Of a DNA stretch of 64,000 nucleotides, positions 31,177 to 40,124 are shown piece after piece (the first letter of the stretch is position 1; the number at the start of each line of letters is the position of its first letter). A program made the position numbers and the translations under genes. Source of the DNA: JAQBXX01 sp947085325 (GTDB lineage Bacteria > Pseudomonadota > Gammaproteobacteria > SURF-13); the NCBI GenBank assembly GCA_947085325.1, contig CAMTVY010000010.1:124001-188000 (forward strand), given 5' to 3'. The notes under the pieces were generated by a model. It had not been told where the DNA came from, searched no databases, and was given only the letters and a program-made list of their open reading frames with translations.

Positions 31177-33432
31177 TTAGCGAAGCTCGAATTTGAACGT
31201 CTGTATCCGCTCCCAGCTCTGGACCAACCCGGCAAACTCATCGGCCGGGAGCGGCTTGCTGAAGTAGTAGCCTTGGGCCATGTCGCAGCCCTCCTCGCGC
31301 AGAAATTTGAGCTGCTCGAAGGTTTCCACTCCCTCCGCGATGACTTTCATGTTGAGCGTGCGGGCCATGGCGATGATGGTCTTTGCTATCGCGGCATCAT
31401 TGGGATCAGTGGCGATGTCACGTACGAAGCTGCGGTCTATTTTTAAGAAATCTATGGGACAGCGCTTGAGGGTACTTAGGGATGAGTGGCCCGTACCAAA
31501 ATCATCAAGCGAGCAGGACACGCCGTCCGCTTTTAGCGCCTCCAGGCACTGGATGGCATCCTCTGGGTCGCGCATCAGCATGCTCTCGGTTAATTCAAGA
31601 TCGAGTCTGGATGCCGCGAGGCCGCTCTCCTCGAGCGCCTTCCTGACCGTCCGCAGGAAATCTTTTTGTCGCAACTGCCGGGCCGACACATTCACCGCTA
31701 GGCGCAGTGGGGGGAGGCCCATCTGCTGCAATATCCGTGTCTGCGCGCATGCAGCTTGCAGTACCCACGCGCCGATTGGAGCAATCAGCCCGGTCTCCTC
31801 GGCCACGGGGATGAACTCCAGTGGCGTGATGAGTCCTTCCTCGGGTTGGTGCCAGCGCAGCAGTGCCTCCATGCCGATGATTTCTCCGGTACGGAGAACC
31901 ACTATCGGCTGGTAGTGCAGCAGGAACTCTCCTCTCTCTAGGGCGCGGCGCAGACCGCTTTCCAGAGTCAGACGTCGGCTGGCACGGTCATGGAGATCGG
32001 GTGTGTAGAGTCTGAAGGTGTTACGCCCAGACTCCTTGGCATGATACATGGCGGTGTCGGCACTTTTGAGGAGCCCTTCCGCATCGTCTTCATCCAGCGG
32101 GTACAGGGTGATGCCGATGCTTACGCTCACATGTATCTCTCGGCCATCAACAATGAAAGGAAGATCCAGCAGCTGCTGGATCTTCCGAACCATACCGGCG
32201 ACTTCGCCCACGTGATGAATCTCGGGGAGCACTATGGCAAATTCGTCTCCTCCGAGGCGGGCAATGGTATCACTCGCCCGGAGGCCGGTGCCGAGCTGCG
32301 TGGCTACCATCTTAAGCAGCTTGTCACCCGCGCTGTGTCCGAAGGTATCGTTGACATATTTAAAGTAATCGATGTCTATGAATAGCACGGCGACAATGTA
32401 ATTCCCGCGGTCGGCATCGCTTATGATCTGCCGCAGGCGGTCATCAAGCAGCTGTCGGTTGGGAAGCCCGGTCAGAGAGTCATACAGCGCAAGCTGTTTG
32501 AGGCGCTCCTCGGCCTGTTTGCGCTCGGTGATGTCGCTCATGAGACAGTAGTGACCAGAGAAATTATTACGCTCGTCGTAGATTCCGACCATCACTGCAT
32601 GCATGTAGAAAATCGAACCATCTTTGCGCAGTGCTCTGGCTTCCACATCCGCTTTTCCGCTCGCGCGCAAGCGCTGGTAGGCGGCCTGCATCAGGCCAAG
32701 GTCATCCGGCTGCACTGTCAGCGATCGCTCGGCGTCGATCAGGTCTTCTGGCGCGTAACCGACCATGTCGGCGTAGGACTTGTTGACCATACGAAAGCGC
32801 CCCTCTACATCCAGCCGCGCGATCCCCTCAACAGCATGTTCCAGTGCGGTGGCCGTTTCACGCAGCGCCTGTTCCATCTTGGCACGTTCGGCAATCTCGG
32901 CGCGTAATAAATAATTTTGCTGTGAAAGGTGGAATGCGCGCGCGAGTTCCGCGCTGTACAATTCATGCTGTGCCCACACAGCCAGCTCGTGCAGTGTGTC
33001 GAGTTGTGTCTGGTCCAGCTGGCGTGGGCGGTAGTCTGCGATGCACAAGGTGCCGATCCGGCTGTCGTTCGGTGCGCTGATCGGGAAGCCGGCGTAGAAA
33101 CGGATATGCGGCGCTCCTGTCACCAACGGATTGTCAGCGAAGCGTTTGTCGAGCCGCGCGTCGGGAACGACCATGGCACGATCTCCCAGAATGGTGTGCC
33201 CGCAAAATGAAATACTGCGTGGCGTCTCGGAGGCTTGCAGGCCCTGGCAGGATTTGAACCACTGGCGTTCCGCGTCCACCAGGGTAATGAGCGCGATCGG
33301 TACATCGAACAGCCGGGTGGCGAAGCGCGTGATGCGGTCAAAGCGCTCCTCGGGAGGTGAATCCATGATGGACAGGGCATGAAGCGCGGCCAGCCTGATC
33401 GGTTCATCTGGCGGCAGCGGCGGTTCTTTCAT
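31177..33432 (-). CDS. GAF-PAS-GGDEF-EAL cyclic-di-GMP protein
   Basis: A 751-residue cytoplasmic protein. Domains in order: GAF (about 25-165, with FCGHTILGDRAMVVPDARLD), PAS with PAC (about 190-315), GGDEF (about 320-485, intact RLGGDEFAIVLPE) and EAL (about 500-745, with GMEALLRWHQPEEG, ELTESMLM, DDFGTGHSSLS and IAEGVETFEQL). Both catalytic signatures are intact, so it could make and degrade cyclic di-GMP depending on signal. It has no membrane segments. In an ancestor it was probably the convergent neighbour of prfC, because the prfC relic ends only 68 bases away. Confidence 0.93.
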   Translation of the reverse strand: MKEPPLPPDEPIRLAALHALSIMDSPPEERFDRITRFATRLFDVPIALITLVDAERQWFKSCQGLQASETPRSISFCGHTILGDRAMVVPDARLDKRFADNPLVTGAPHIRFYAGFPISAPNDSRIGTLCIADYRPRQLDQTQLDTLHELAVWAQHELYSAELARAFHLSQQNYLLRAEIAERAKMEQALRETATALEHAVEGIARLDVEGRFRMVNKSYADMVGYAPEDLIDAERSLTVQPDDLGLMQAAYQRLRASGKADVEARALRKDGSIFYMHAVMVGIYDERNNFSGHYCLMSDITERKQAEERLKQLALYDSLTGLPNRQLLDDRLRQIISDADRGNYIVAVLFIDIDYFKYVNDTFGHSAGDKLLKMVATQLGTGLRASDTIARLGGDEFAIVLPEIHHVGEVAGMVRKIQQLLDLPFIVDGREIHVSVSIGITLYPLDEDDAEGLLKSADTAMYHAKESGRNTFRLYTPDLHDRASRRLTLESGLRRALERGEFLLHYQPIVVLRTGEIIGMEALLRWHQPEEGLITPLEFIPVAEETGLIAPIGAWVLQAACAQTRILQQMGLPPLRLAVNVSARQLRQKDFLRTVRKALEESGLAASRLDLELTESMLMRDPEDAIQCLEALKADGVSCSLDDFGTGHSSLSTLKRCPIDFLKIDRSFVRDIATDPNDAAIAKTIIAMARTLNMKVIAEGVETFEQLKFLREEGCDMAQGYYFSKPLPADEFAGLVQSWERIQTFKFELR

Positions 33433-33513
33433 GTCATTGCAGCATCGTCGGTAGCTCTATTCTCGGGCGATAATAGACGATGAGATGGCAGATCGGCTAG
33501 GAATTTGTTGAAG

Positions 33514-33533
33514 AAAGTCCCTTCACGGACTTT
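33514..33533 (-). terminator. Hairpin between aspA and the GGDEF-EAL gene
   Basis: AAAGTCC and GGACTTT pair around a six-base loop. On the minus strand the 3' arm ends in CTTTCTTC, a weak T tract. It is 22 bases after the aspartase stop. Partial termination is plausible. Confidence 0.4.
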
Positions 33534-33554
33534 ACGTTGTGATCAAAACTACCT

Positions 33555-34949
33555 TCAGAGTTGTCCCTCGTGCGCAGCCTTATGCACCAATGCGTCGAAT
33601 TCCTCGTGGCTCATCAGGCCATGCTCTGCCACGATGTCGCGCACGGGTTTGCCGGTCTTCTCGGATTCCTGCGCGATCTTCGCCGCTTGCTCGTAGCCTA
33701 TGCCTGGGTTGAGCAGCGTGGCCAGCGCTACGCTTTGGTGCAGGAAATTCTTGCAGCGTTCACGGTCGACCGTCAGCCCTTTGAGATTCAGTTCAGTTGC
33801 GGCGTTGATGGCGTTGGTAAGCCAGTCCATCGCGTCAAACAGCGCCGAGCCGAGTGCGGGCATCATCACGTTCAACTCCAGTTGCCCGGCCTGGGTCATG
33901 GCGGCAATGGCGGCATCCTGCCCGATGACCTGGTAGCACACCTGGTTCAGCATCTCGAACATCACCGGGTTCACCTTGCCCGGCATGATGCTGGAGCCGG
34001 GCTGCACGGCGGGCAGAATAATTTCGCCCAGCCCCGTGCGCGGGCCGGAGGCGAGCAGGCGCATGTCGTTGGCGATGCGCGTGAGTTCGAGCGCCAGCGC
34101 GCGGATTGCATTGGAAAGGTGTTGCAGGTCGAGCATCGACTGCATCTGTGCAGCGAGATCAGGCGCCGGGCGCAGCGGTTCGCCGCTCAGGCGCGCAAGT
34201 TCCGCCGCGACCTTTTCGATGTAGCCCGGCGCGGTGTTGAGGCCGGTACCTGCGGCACTGCCACCGAGGCCGATATCGCACAATGGCAGGCGTGTCTCCT
34301 GCAGCCGCTCGGCGCAGCGCGTGAGCGTCCAGGCATAGGCGTTGAATTCGCGCCCTACGGTGGTGGGCACGGCATCCTGCAAATGGGTGCGCGCGCTCTT
34401 GACCGTAGCTGTTTCGCGCGCACCGATGCGTGCGTACTCACTCGCCATGCCATGCACGGCTTTGATGAGGCGCGGCAGCTTGGCGAGCGCCGCGAGACGG
34501 ATGGCGGTCGGGATGGTGTCGTTGGTGCTTTGCCCCATGTTGACGTGATCGTTGGGGTGCACCGGACGGTAAGTGCCGCGTTCAACGCCGAGTGTGGCGT
34601 TGGCAAGGTTGGAAATCACTTCGTTGCTGTTCATGTTATGGCTGGTGCCGGCGCCGGCCTGAAAACGATCCACTACGAATTGATCGAGATAGCTGCCTGC
34701 CAGAATGTCATCGCAGGCCGCCAGGATGGCGCGCGCCGGCGTATCTTCCAGTTGCCCACACTGCTGGTTGGCAACCGCTGCCGCGCGTTTGACGCGCACA
34801 TGGGCCAGTACGAAGTCACGATCAGGGCCGCGCCCGCTGATCGGGAAATTGGCCACGGCGCGCGCGGTTTGAACGCCATACCAGGCGTGGGCGGGAACCT
34901 TCAGTTCGCCCAGGCTGTCTCTCTCGGTGCGGAAGCTGATATCATTCAT
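33555..34949 (-). CDS. aspA: Aspartate ammonia-lyase (aspartase/fumarase superfamily)
   Basis: A 464-residue protein with the superfamily signature GSSIMPGKVNPVMFE (near 318-332), carrying the catalytic Ser loop. It also has GAGTSHNMNSNEVISN, NDHVNMGQSTND, LQDAVPTTVGREF and LNPGIGYEQAAKIA. GTSxNMNxNEV and the N-terminal LGELKVPAHAWYGVQT are nearer to aspartases than to class II fumarases, which have GTQTNMN. It would convert L-aspartate to fumarate and ammonia. Fumarase C remains the alternative. It is a single gene on the minus strand, divergent from the thioredoxin-like gene. Confidence 0.75.
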   Translation of the reverse strand: MNDISFRTERDSLGELKVPAHAWYGVQTARAVANFPISGRGPDRDFVLAHVRVKRAAAVANQQCGQLEDTPARAILAACDDILAGSYLDQFVVDRFQAGAGTSHNMNSNEVISNLANATLGVERGTYRPVHPNDHVNMGQSTNDTIPTAIRLAALAKLPRLIKAVHGMASEYARIGARETATVKSARTHLQDAVPTTVGREFNAYAWTLTRCAERLQETRLPLCDIGLGGSAAGTGLNTAPGYIEKVAAELARLSGEPLRPAPDLAAQMQSMLDLQHLSNAIRALALELTRIANDMRLLASGPRTGLGEIILPAVQPGSSIMPGKVNPVMFEMLNQVCYQVIGQDAAIAAMTQAGQLELNVMMPALGSALFDAMDWLTNAINAATELNLKGLTVDRERCKNFLHQSVALATLLNPGIGYEQAAKIAQESEKTGKPVRDIVAEHGLMSHEEFDALVHKAAHEGQL

Positions 34950-35006
34950 GCAGGTTTAGTCCGTGCGGGCGGCGAGTTCTGCCGAAATGGGTGTGTGGGA
35001 GGCTGT

Positions 35007-35543
35007 GTGCAGATCAGTGTTTGTAAAGCCATTTTAATCCTTTTTGCCGTGCTATGGGTATCTGCTGCGCAGGCCAAGGGCGACGGCGGCCACGACTTCA
35101 CCCTGCCCGACAGCAACGGCGTGAGCCACAAGCTGTCGGATTACCGCGGCAAATGGGTGGTGGTGAACTACTGGGCCACCTGGTGCCCCCCCTGTCTGGA
35201 GGAAATCCCCGAACTGGTGATGTTCCATGACAGGCACAAAAACAAGGACGCCCTGGTGTTGGGGGTATCCGTCGAGGATATCGGCATAGCGGCCCTGCGC
35301 AAGTTCATGGATGAGCGCATGATGGATTATCCGGTGTTGCTGGGCGGGTCAACCTACGAATCACCGCTGGGGCCGGTGCGGGGTCTGCCCGTGACCTTTC
35401 TCATTGCCCCCAATGGCGAGATTGCCGCGACCCATCTGGGGCGCATAGACGCTGCGTCGATCGAGCGCTTCATAGCTTCGTCGCCTGCGCACGTCCGGGT
35501 CAAGGCAGGCGCGGTCCCTGCCGGGAAGACGACGCCCAGGTAG
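35007..35543 (+). CDS. TlpA/ResA-like thioredoxin-fold protein
   Basis: A 178-residue protein. A signal (VQISVCKAILILFAVLWVSA then AQA) is followed by a TlpA fold: FTLPDSNGVSHKLSDYRGKWVVVNYWATWCPPCLEEIP, with the active-site WCPPC near residue 65, and later GLPVTFLIAPNGEI with the cis-Pro. It is probably a periplasmic or membrane-tethered thiol reductant used in cytochrome c maturation or disulfide reduction. The start is GTG at 35007, four bases after GGGAGG. The much longer open frame upstream is antisense to aspA and is ignored. The next gene begins eight bases later. Confidence 0.85.
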   Translation: MQISVCKAILILFAVLWVSAAQAKGDGGHDFTLPDSNGVSHKLSDYRGKWVVVNYWATWCPPCLEEIPELVMFHDRHKNKDALVLGVSVEDIGIAALRKFMDERMMDYPVLLGGSTYESPLGPVRGLPVTFLIAPNGEIAATHLGRIDAASIERFIASSPAHVRVKAGAVPAGKTTPR

Positions 35544-35551
35544 CGGCGCGC

Positions 35552-35821
35552 ATGGCGGCCTGCATGCGTTATGTCGTGTCGGGCCGGGTGCAGGGCGTGG
35601 GTTTCCGGGTCGGCGTGTGCGCACAGGCGCAGGCGCTCGGCTTGACCGGTTGGGTGCGCAATCGTGACGACGGCGCAGTCGAACTGCTGGCCTGTGGCGC
35701 AGACAGCGCACTGGAGGCCTTGCATGCGTGGCTGCGTATCGGGCCAGTGCTGGCGGAAGTGGCGGCGGTAGAGAGGGCATCGGTTCCACTTGCGCACCAC
35801 AAAAGTTTCGCAATTCGCTGA
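35552..35821 (+). CDS. acyP: Acylphosphatase
   Basis: An 89-residue protein with VSGRVQGVGFR near the start, whose Arg is the phosphate-binding residue. GLTGWVRNRDDGAVELLACG follows, with the catalytic Asn in WVRN. The length and both signatures fit acylphosphatase, which hydrolyses acyl phosphates. The usual Tyr-Phe after GVGFR is Val-Gly here, a small deviation. It lies between the thioredoxin-like gene and cysG with short gaps. Confidence 0.88.
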   Translation: MAACMRYVVSGRVQGVGFRVGVCAQAQALGLTGWVRNRDDGAVELLACGADSALEALHAWLRIGPVLAEVAAVERASVPLAHHKSFAIR

Positions 35822-35839
35822 CGGCGCGCACCCATCCAC

Positions 35840-37228
35840 ATGGATTTTTTCCCGATTTTTCTGAACATCAAAGCCAGACCCTGCCTGGTGGTGGGCGGCG
35901 GCGAGGTTGCCGCGCGCAAGACACTGCAATTATTGCGCGCGGGCGCCATGGTGCATGTGGTAGCGCCTGAGTTGTGCCAGCGATTGCAGGAGCATGCAGC
36001 GCGGCACGATATTCTCTGGCGCAACGGGCGGTTCGAGGCCGCTGATGTCACAGGCTGTGTGCTCGTTGTTGCCGCGACGGATGATAGTGCCGTCAATCAG
36101 GCCGTGCACGCAGCCGCACTGCAACAAAATATCCCGGTCAATGTGGTGGACAACCCTGCCCTGTGCAGTTTCATCATGCCTGCCGTGGTCGATCGCTCCC
36201 CGGTGTTGATTGCAGTGTCCTCCGGTGGCGCGGCGCCGGTGCTCACGCGCCTGTTGCGGGCACGGCTGGAAACGCTGATCCCCGCTGCCTATGGCAGGCT
36301 TGCCACGCTCGCCGCGAAATTCCGTGTGGCGGTGAAGCAGCGTGTTGTCGATGCTGCGCAGCGTCGCCGGTTCTGGGAAAGTGTATTGCAAGGCCCGGTG
36401 GCGGAGCGGGTCTTCGCGGGGCAGGGGCAGGCCGCCGAAGCGGCGCTGCAATCGGCGCTGGAGAGCGCGGATACCGCAGTGACCGCAGGCGAAGTCTATC
36501 TGGTCGGTGCCGGGCCGGGTGACCCCGATCTGCTCACGTTTCGCGCCTTGCGCCTCATGCAGCAGGCCGACGTCGTGTTGCACGACCGGCTGGTGCCGGA
36601 TGCCATTCTCAACCTCGTGCGTACCGATGCCGAGCGCATCTACGTGGGCAAGCGCCGCAGCGAACACACGCTGCGCCAGGACATGATCAACCAGCTGCTG
36701 GTGCAGCATGCCAAGGCTGGCAGGCGCGTGCTGCGCCTGAAGGGCGGCGACCCGTTTATTTTCGGGCGCGGCGGCGAGGAGATTGCCACGCTGGCCGAGG
36801 AGGGCATTCCGTTTCAGGTCGTGCCGGGTATTACAGCAGCGTCGGGTTGCGCGGCGTATGCCGGCATCCCGCTCACGCACCGCGAGTACGCGCAGTCGTG
36901 CGTGTTTGTCACCGGCCAGATGAAAGACGGCGGCATGGACTTGAACTGGGCCGGGCTGATTCAGCCGCAGCAGACCATCGTCGTGTACATGGGGCTGGCG
37001 GCGGTCGATATACTGTGCCGCGAACTGATCGCGCACGGACTGCCCGCCACTACGCCGAGCGCGCTGGTCGAACAGGGCACCACACCGCACCAGCGCGTGC
37101 TGACCGGCACCCTCGACACCTTGCCGGGGATCATCGGCAACACCGAAGTGCACGCGCCCACGCTGATCATCGTGGGCGATGTGGTGCGGCTGCACGACAA
37201 ACTGGCGTGGTTTCGTTCGGAGCGCTGA
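35840..37228 (+). CDS. cysG: Siroheme synthase CysG
   Basis: A 462-residue trifunctional enzyme. The N-terminal precorrin-2 dehydrogenase/ferrochelatase part (1-210) has VVGGGEVAARKTLQLLRAGA and NIPVNVVDNPALCSFIMPAVVDR. The C-terminal uroporphyrinogen III methyltransferase (about 215-462) has YLVGAGPGDPDLLTFRALRLMQQADVVLHDRLV, RLKGGDPFIFGRGGEE and VPGITAASGCAAYAGIPLTHR. It makes siroheme for sulfite and nitrite reductases, which fits a nitrate/nitrite-using cell, although it is 5 kb from the island and separated from it by other genes. Confidence 0.96.
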   Translation: MDFFPIFLNIKARPCLVVGGGEVAARKTLQLLRAGAMVHVVAPELCQRLQEHAARHDILWRNGRFEAADVTGCVLVVAATDDSAVNQAVHAAALQQNIPVNVVDNPALCSFIMPAVVDRSPVLIAVSSGGAAPVLTRLLRARLETLIPAAYGRLATLAAKFRVAVKQRVVDAAQRRRFWESVLQGPVAERVFAGQGQAAEAALQSALESADTAVTAGEVYLVGAGPGDPDLLTFRALRLMQQADVVLHDRLVPDAILNLVRTDAERIYVGKRRSEHTLRQDMINQLLVQHAKAGRRVLRLKGGDPFIFGRGGEEIATLAEEGIPFQVVPGITAASGCAAYAGIPLTHREYAQSCVFVTGQMKDGGMDLNWAGLIQPQQTIVVYMGLAAVDILCRELIAHGLPATTPSALVEQGTTPHQRVLTGTLDTLPGIIGNTEVHAPTLIIVGDVVRLHDKLAWFRSER

Positions 37229-37232
37229 GCCC

Positions 37233-37724
37233 ATGCCGAATGCATCCTCTGTGATAGAAATCAGCATCGCAGAACAGCGCCTGCGACTGCGTGAAGGCAG
37301 TCACATTGCGCTGGACGTTGCCGTGAGCACGGCCAAAAACGGTGCAGGTGAAATCAATGGCAGCGAATGCACGCCGCGCGGCGCACACGTGGTGCGCGCG
37401 AAGATCGGCGCCGGGTGTGCGGCCAATACTGTATTCGTGAGCCGGCGCCCGACCGGCGAAATTTACACGCCTGCACTGCGCAGGCAACACCCGCAACGTG
37501 ACTGGATACTCACGCGCATCCTGTGGCTGAGTGGTTTGGAGATCGGGAAAAACCGGCGGGGCAATGTGGACACCCTGCGCCGTTACATTTACATTCACGG
37601 CTGCCCGGATGAAGACACGATGGGTGTCCCCGGCTCGCACGGCTGCGTGAAGATGCGTAACCAGGATGTGATTGAACTCTTCGAGCGTGTACCAGTGGGT
37701 GCGCGCGTCATCATTCGTGAGTGA
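37233..37724 (+). CDS. YkuD-domain protein without signal peptide (ElsL-like L,D-carboxypeptidase)
   Basis: A 163-residue protein made of one YkuD domain. The catalytic block is IYIHGCPDEDTMGVPGSHGC followed by VKM (about 121-143), with the His and Cys of the L,D-transpeptidase fold. The N-terminus (MPNASSVIEISIAEQRLRL) has no signal peptide or membrane helix, so the protein should be cytoplasmic. Cytoplasmic YkuD enzymes such as ElsL of Acinetobacter are L,D-carboxypeptidases that trim recycled muropeptides. The next gene is nagZ, also a cytoplasmic recycling enzyme, which supports that role. The start at 37233 is four bases after the cysG stop. Confidence 0.8.
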   Translation: MPNASSVIEISIAEQRLRLREGSHIALDVAVSTAKNGAGEINGSECTPRGAHVVRAKIGAGCAANTVFVSRRPTGEIYTPALRRQHPQRDWILTRILWLSGLEIGKNRRGNVDTLRRYIYIHGCPDEDTMGVPGSHGCVKMRNQDVIELFERVPVGARVIIRE

Positions 37725-37740
37725 TCGCAAGGATGAAATC

Positions 37741-38772
37741 ATGCCGCTAGGCCCGGTAATGCTTGATCTGGCGGGGCTCGAAATCAGCCCGGCCGAACGC
37801 GAACTGCTCAAGCATCCCGCTGTGGGCGGCGTGATCCTGTTTGCCCGCAATTATGCGTCTGCCGACCAGGTCGCGATGCTGGTGGCCGAGATACACCGCT
37901 TGCGCGAGCCACGCCTGCTGGTGGCTGTGGACCACGAAGGCGGTCGGGTGCAACGCTTTCGCGACGGCTTCACAGCGCTACCCGCCGTGCGCCATCTGGG
38001 CACGCTGTATGACAGCGACCGCAAACGCGCCAAGCGCCTCGCTGAGACCCATGGCTGGCTCATGGCGGCGGAGGTGCGCGCCGTGGGCATTGATTTCAGT
38101 TTCGCGCCGGTGCTGGATCTCGATAGAGGCGTGAGCGCCATCATCGGCGACCGCGCCTTTCATTCCGACCCGGAGAGGGTCGCTGATCTTGCGCACTCCT
38201 ATATGAGCGGCATGGCGCGCGCCGGCATGGCGGCGACCGGCAAACACTTTCCCGGCCATGGCGCAGTAGAGGCCGACTCGCACGTCGCAATTCCCGTGGA
38301 TGAGCGCCGCTATGAAGATATCTATGCCGAAGATATCCTGCCGTTCGAACGCATGATTCACTTCGGACTTGCTGCGGTGATGCCCGCGCACGTGATCTAT
38401 CCGCGTGTCGATCCGCACCCCGCGGGATTTTCACCGTTCTGGATGCAGGAAGTGCTGCGCAAGCGCCTGGACTTTCAGGGGGTGATTTTCAGTGACGATC
38501 TCAGCATGGAAGGCGCCAGTGTGGCGGGCAGCTACGTCGAGCGTGCCCACGCCGCACTGAATGCGGGTTGCGATATGGCGCTGGTATGCAACAATCCCGA
38601 GGCGGCGGCGCAGGTTGTGGAGGCGCTTACCGACCACCACAGCCCCGCCTCTCACGCCCGCCTGTTGCGCATGCGTGGCCGTACCGCGCCTGATCGCCTG
38701 CAGCTGCAAAAAACAGCGGCGTGGCAGCAGGCGGTGCAGGCGGTAACGATGCATGCAACCCGAATCGGCTAG
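37741..38772 (+). CDS. nagZ: Beta-N-acetylhexosaminidase NagZ
   Basis: A 343-residue glycoside hydrolase family 3 enzyme with VDHEGGRVQRFRDGFTALP, TGKHFPGHGAVEADSHVAIP (the KHFPGHG mark with the catalytic His) and IFSDDLSMEGA, whose Asp is the nucleophile. The length is that of NagZ. It removes GlcNAc from anhydromuropeptides in peptidoglycan recycling. The start is ATG at 37741 with AAGGA upstream, shortly after the YkuD gene. Confidence 0.95.
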   Translation: MPLGPVMLDLAGLEISPAERELLKHPAVGGVILFARNYASADQVAMLVAEIHRLREPRLLVAVDHEGGRVQRFRDGFTALPAVRHLGTLYDSDRKRAKRLAETHGWLMAAEVRAVGIDFSFAPVLDLDRGVSAIIGDRAFHSDPERVADLAHSYMSGMARAGMAATGKHFPGHGAVEADSHVAIPVDERRYEDIYAEDILPFERMIHFGLAAVMPAHVIYPRVDPHPAGFSPFWMQEVLRKRLDFQGVIFSDDLSMEGASVAGSYVERAHAALNAGCDMALVCNNPEAAAQVVEALTDHHSPASHARLLRMRGRTAPDRLQLQKTAAWQQAVQAVTMHATRIG

Positions 38773-38798
38773 CCAGTACCGCGCCGGCTCCTTATAAT
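38770..38798 (+). promoter_or_regulatory. Probable sigma-70 promoter upstream of hpt
   Basis: TAGCCA (38770-38775) and a perfect TATAAT (38793-38798) are 17 bases apart, 27 bases before the hpt start. It would serve hpt-mtnP-def-truA, which follow with almost no gaps. Confidence 0.5.
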
Positions 38799-38824
38799 TC
38801 GTCACAATAGCCACGAGAAAGCTG

Positions 38825-39382
38825 ATGTCAGTTGCCACAGAGCAGGTGCTCGATGTTTATGCCCACGCCGACTGTCTGCATACCCAGGCTGAGGTCGAGG
38901 CGGCGCTGACGCGCATGGCCAGCGAGATCGGCGCGAGGCTCAAAGACAGTAATCCGCTGCTGCTGTGCACGATGATCGGTGGGGTGGTGGTGACGGGGCG
39001 TCTGCTGACGCAGTTCGATTTCCCGTTGCAGGTCGACTACCTGCACGCCACGCGCTATGCGAGCGGCACACAAGGCGGCGCGCTGCAATGGAATGTGCGG
39101 CCCGCAACGGCGTTGTGTGATCGCGTGGTGCTGGTGCTGGATGACATCCTGGATGAAGGCAATACGCTCGCAGCAATTTTGCAGTATTGCAAGGCAGAAG
39201 GCGCGCGCAAGGTGTATAGCGCGGTGCTGGTGAACAAGCTGCACGACCGCAAATGCGATGTGCACGCCGATTTTATCGGGCTGACGGTGCCGGATCGCTA
39301 TGTGTTCGGTTACGGCATGGATTACAGGAACTACTGGCGCAACGCGCCTGGCATCTTCGCGGTACGGGAGGAAGATATTTAA
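38825..39382 (+). CDS. hpt: Hypoxanthine-guanine phosphoribosyltransferase
   Basis: A 185-residue type I phosphoribosyltransferase. It has the PRPP-binding loop VVLVLDDILDEGNTLAAI (about 98-115) and LLCTMIGGVVVTGRLL near the N-terminus. The purine-ring contact region is FIGLTVPDRYVFGYGMDY. It salvages hypoxanthine and guanine. Its neighbour is methylthioinosine phosphorylase, which releases hypoxanthine, so the pair forms a salvage step from methylthioinosine to IMP. Confidence 0.92.
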   Translation: MSVATEQVLDVYAHADCLHTQAEVEAALTRMASEIGARLKDSNPLLLCTMIGGVVVTGRLLTQFDFPLQVDYLHATRYASGTQGGALQWNVRPATALCDRVVLVLDDILDEGNTLAAILQYCKAEGARKVYSAVLVNKLHDRKCDVHADFIGLTVPDRYVFGYGMDYRNYWRNAPGIFAVREEDI

Positions 39383-40123
39383 ATGACTCAACTGGCCATT
39401 ATCGGCGGCAGCGGGCTTACCTCGCTGAAAAATCTGGAGGTCACGCGGCGCGAGGTGGTGTATACCCCCTATGGCGAGCCTTCCGGCCCGCTGACGCATG
39501 GCAGGCTATGCGGCAAGGAAGTGGTGTTTTTGCCGCGTCACGGCTATGGCCACACCATCCCCCCCCACCTGATCAATTATCGCGCCAACCTGCGGGCGCT
39601 GCAGCAGATTGGCGTGAAGCAGGTGATTGCGATCGCGGCGGTGGGAGGCATCCGCGCCGACCTGTTGCCGGGCAGTATCGTGATTCCGGATCAGGTCATC
39701 GACTATACGTGGGGGCGGGCGCATACGTTTTTCGAGGGCGGCGACATGCCCGTCACGCATATTGATTTTACCCGACCCTACAGTGCCGAGTTGCGTGCGC
39801 TGTTGATGCGGGGTTGTGCCGGCGCCGGGCTGACGTGCAACGGCCTGGCGACCTACGGTGCGACACAGGGGCCGCGGCTGGAGACCGCGGCCGAGATCAA
39901 TCGCCTGGAGCGCGACGGTTGCGACATTGTGGGCATGACCGGCATGCCGGAGGCGGGGTTGGCGGCCGAACTCGGGCTGGCCTACGCATCCTGCGCGGTG
40001 GTGGCAAACATGGCCGCAGGCCGGGGTGAGGCATCCATTTCCATGGCGGAGATTGAGCATACGCTCAAGCAGGCCATGGAAAAGGTGCGCACCCTGCTCG
40101 CACATGTTATCCCGCTGACCTGA
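39383..40123 (+). CDS. mtnP: S-methyl-5'-thioinosine phosphorylase (MTAP/PNP family)
   Basis: A 246-residue purine nucleoside phosphorylase fold. It has LAIIGGSGLTSL, then RHGYGHTIPPHLINYRANLRAL (phosphate and substrate loop), YGATQGPRLETAAEI and VGMTGMPEAGLAAELGLAYASCAVVANMAAG. It matches the Pseudomonas methylthioinosine phosphorylase type (HTIPPH, GMTGMPEA) rather than human-like MTAP. There it also neighbours nagZ. It directly abuts hpt and def. Methylthioadenosine phosphorylase is the alternative. Confidence 0.88.
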   Translation: MTQLAIIGGSGLTSLKNLEVTRREVVYTPYGEPSGPLTHGRLCGKEVVFLPRHGYGHTIPPHLINYRANLRALQQIGVKQVIAIAAVGGIRADLLPGSIVIPDQVIDYTWGRAHTFFEGGDMPVTHIDFTRPYSAELRALLMRGCAGAGLTCNGLATYGATQGPRLETAAEINRLERDGCDIVGMTGMPEAGLAAELGLAYASCAVVANMAAGRGEASISMAEIEHTLKQAMEKVRTLLAHVIPLT

Positions 40124-40124
40124 C

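Noticed and set aside
33561..35006. N-terminal 480 codons in front of the thioredoxin-like gene
   Set aside because: The stretch is antisense to aspA. The signal peptide and ribosome binding site at about 35000 show that translation starts at 35007.
35840..37228. cysG as part of the nitrate island
   Set aside because: Siroheme synthesis would fit nitrite reduction, but cysG lies outside the prfC relic, on the other strand, among unrelated genes.
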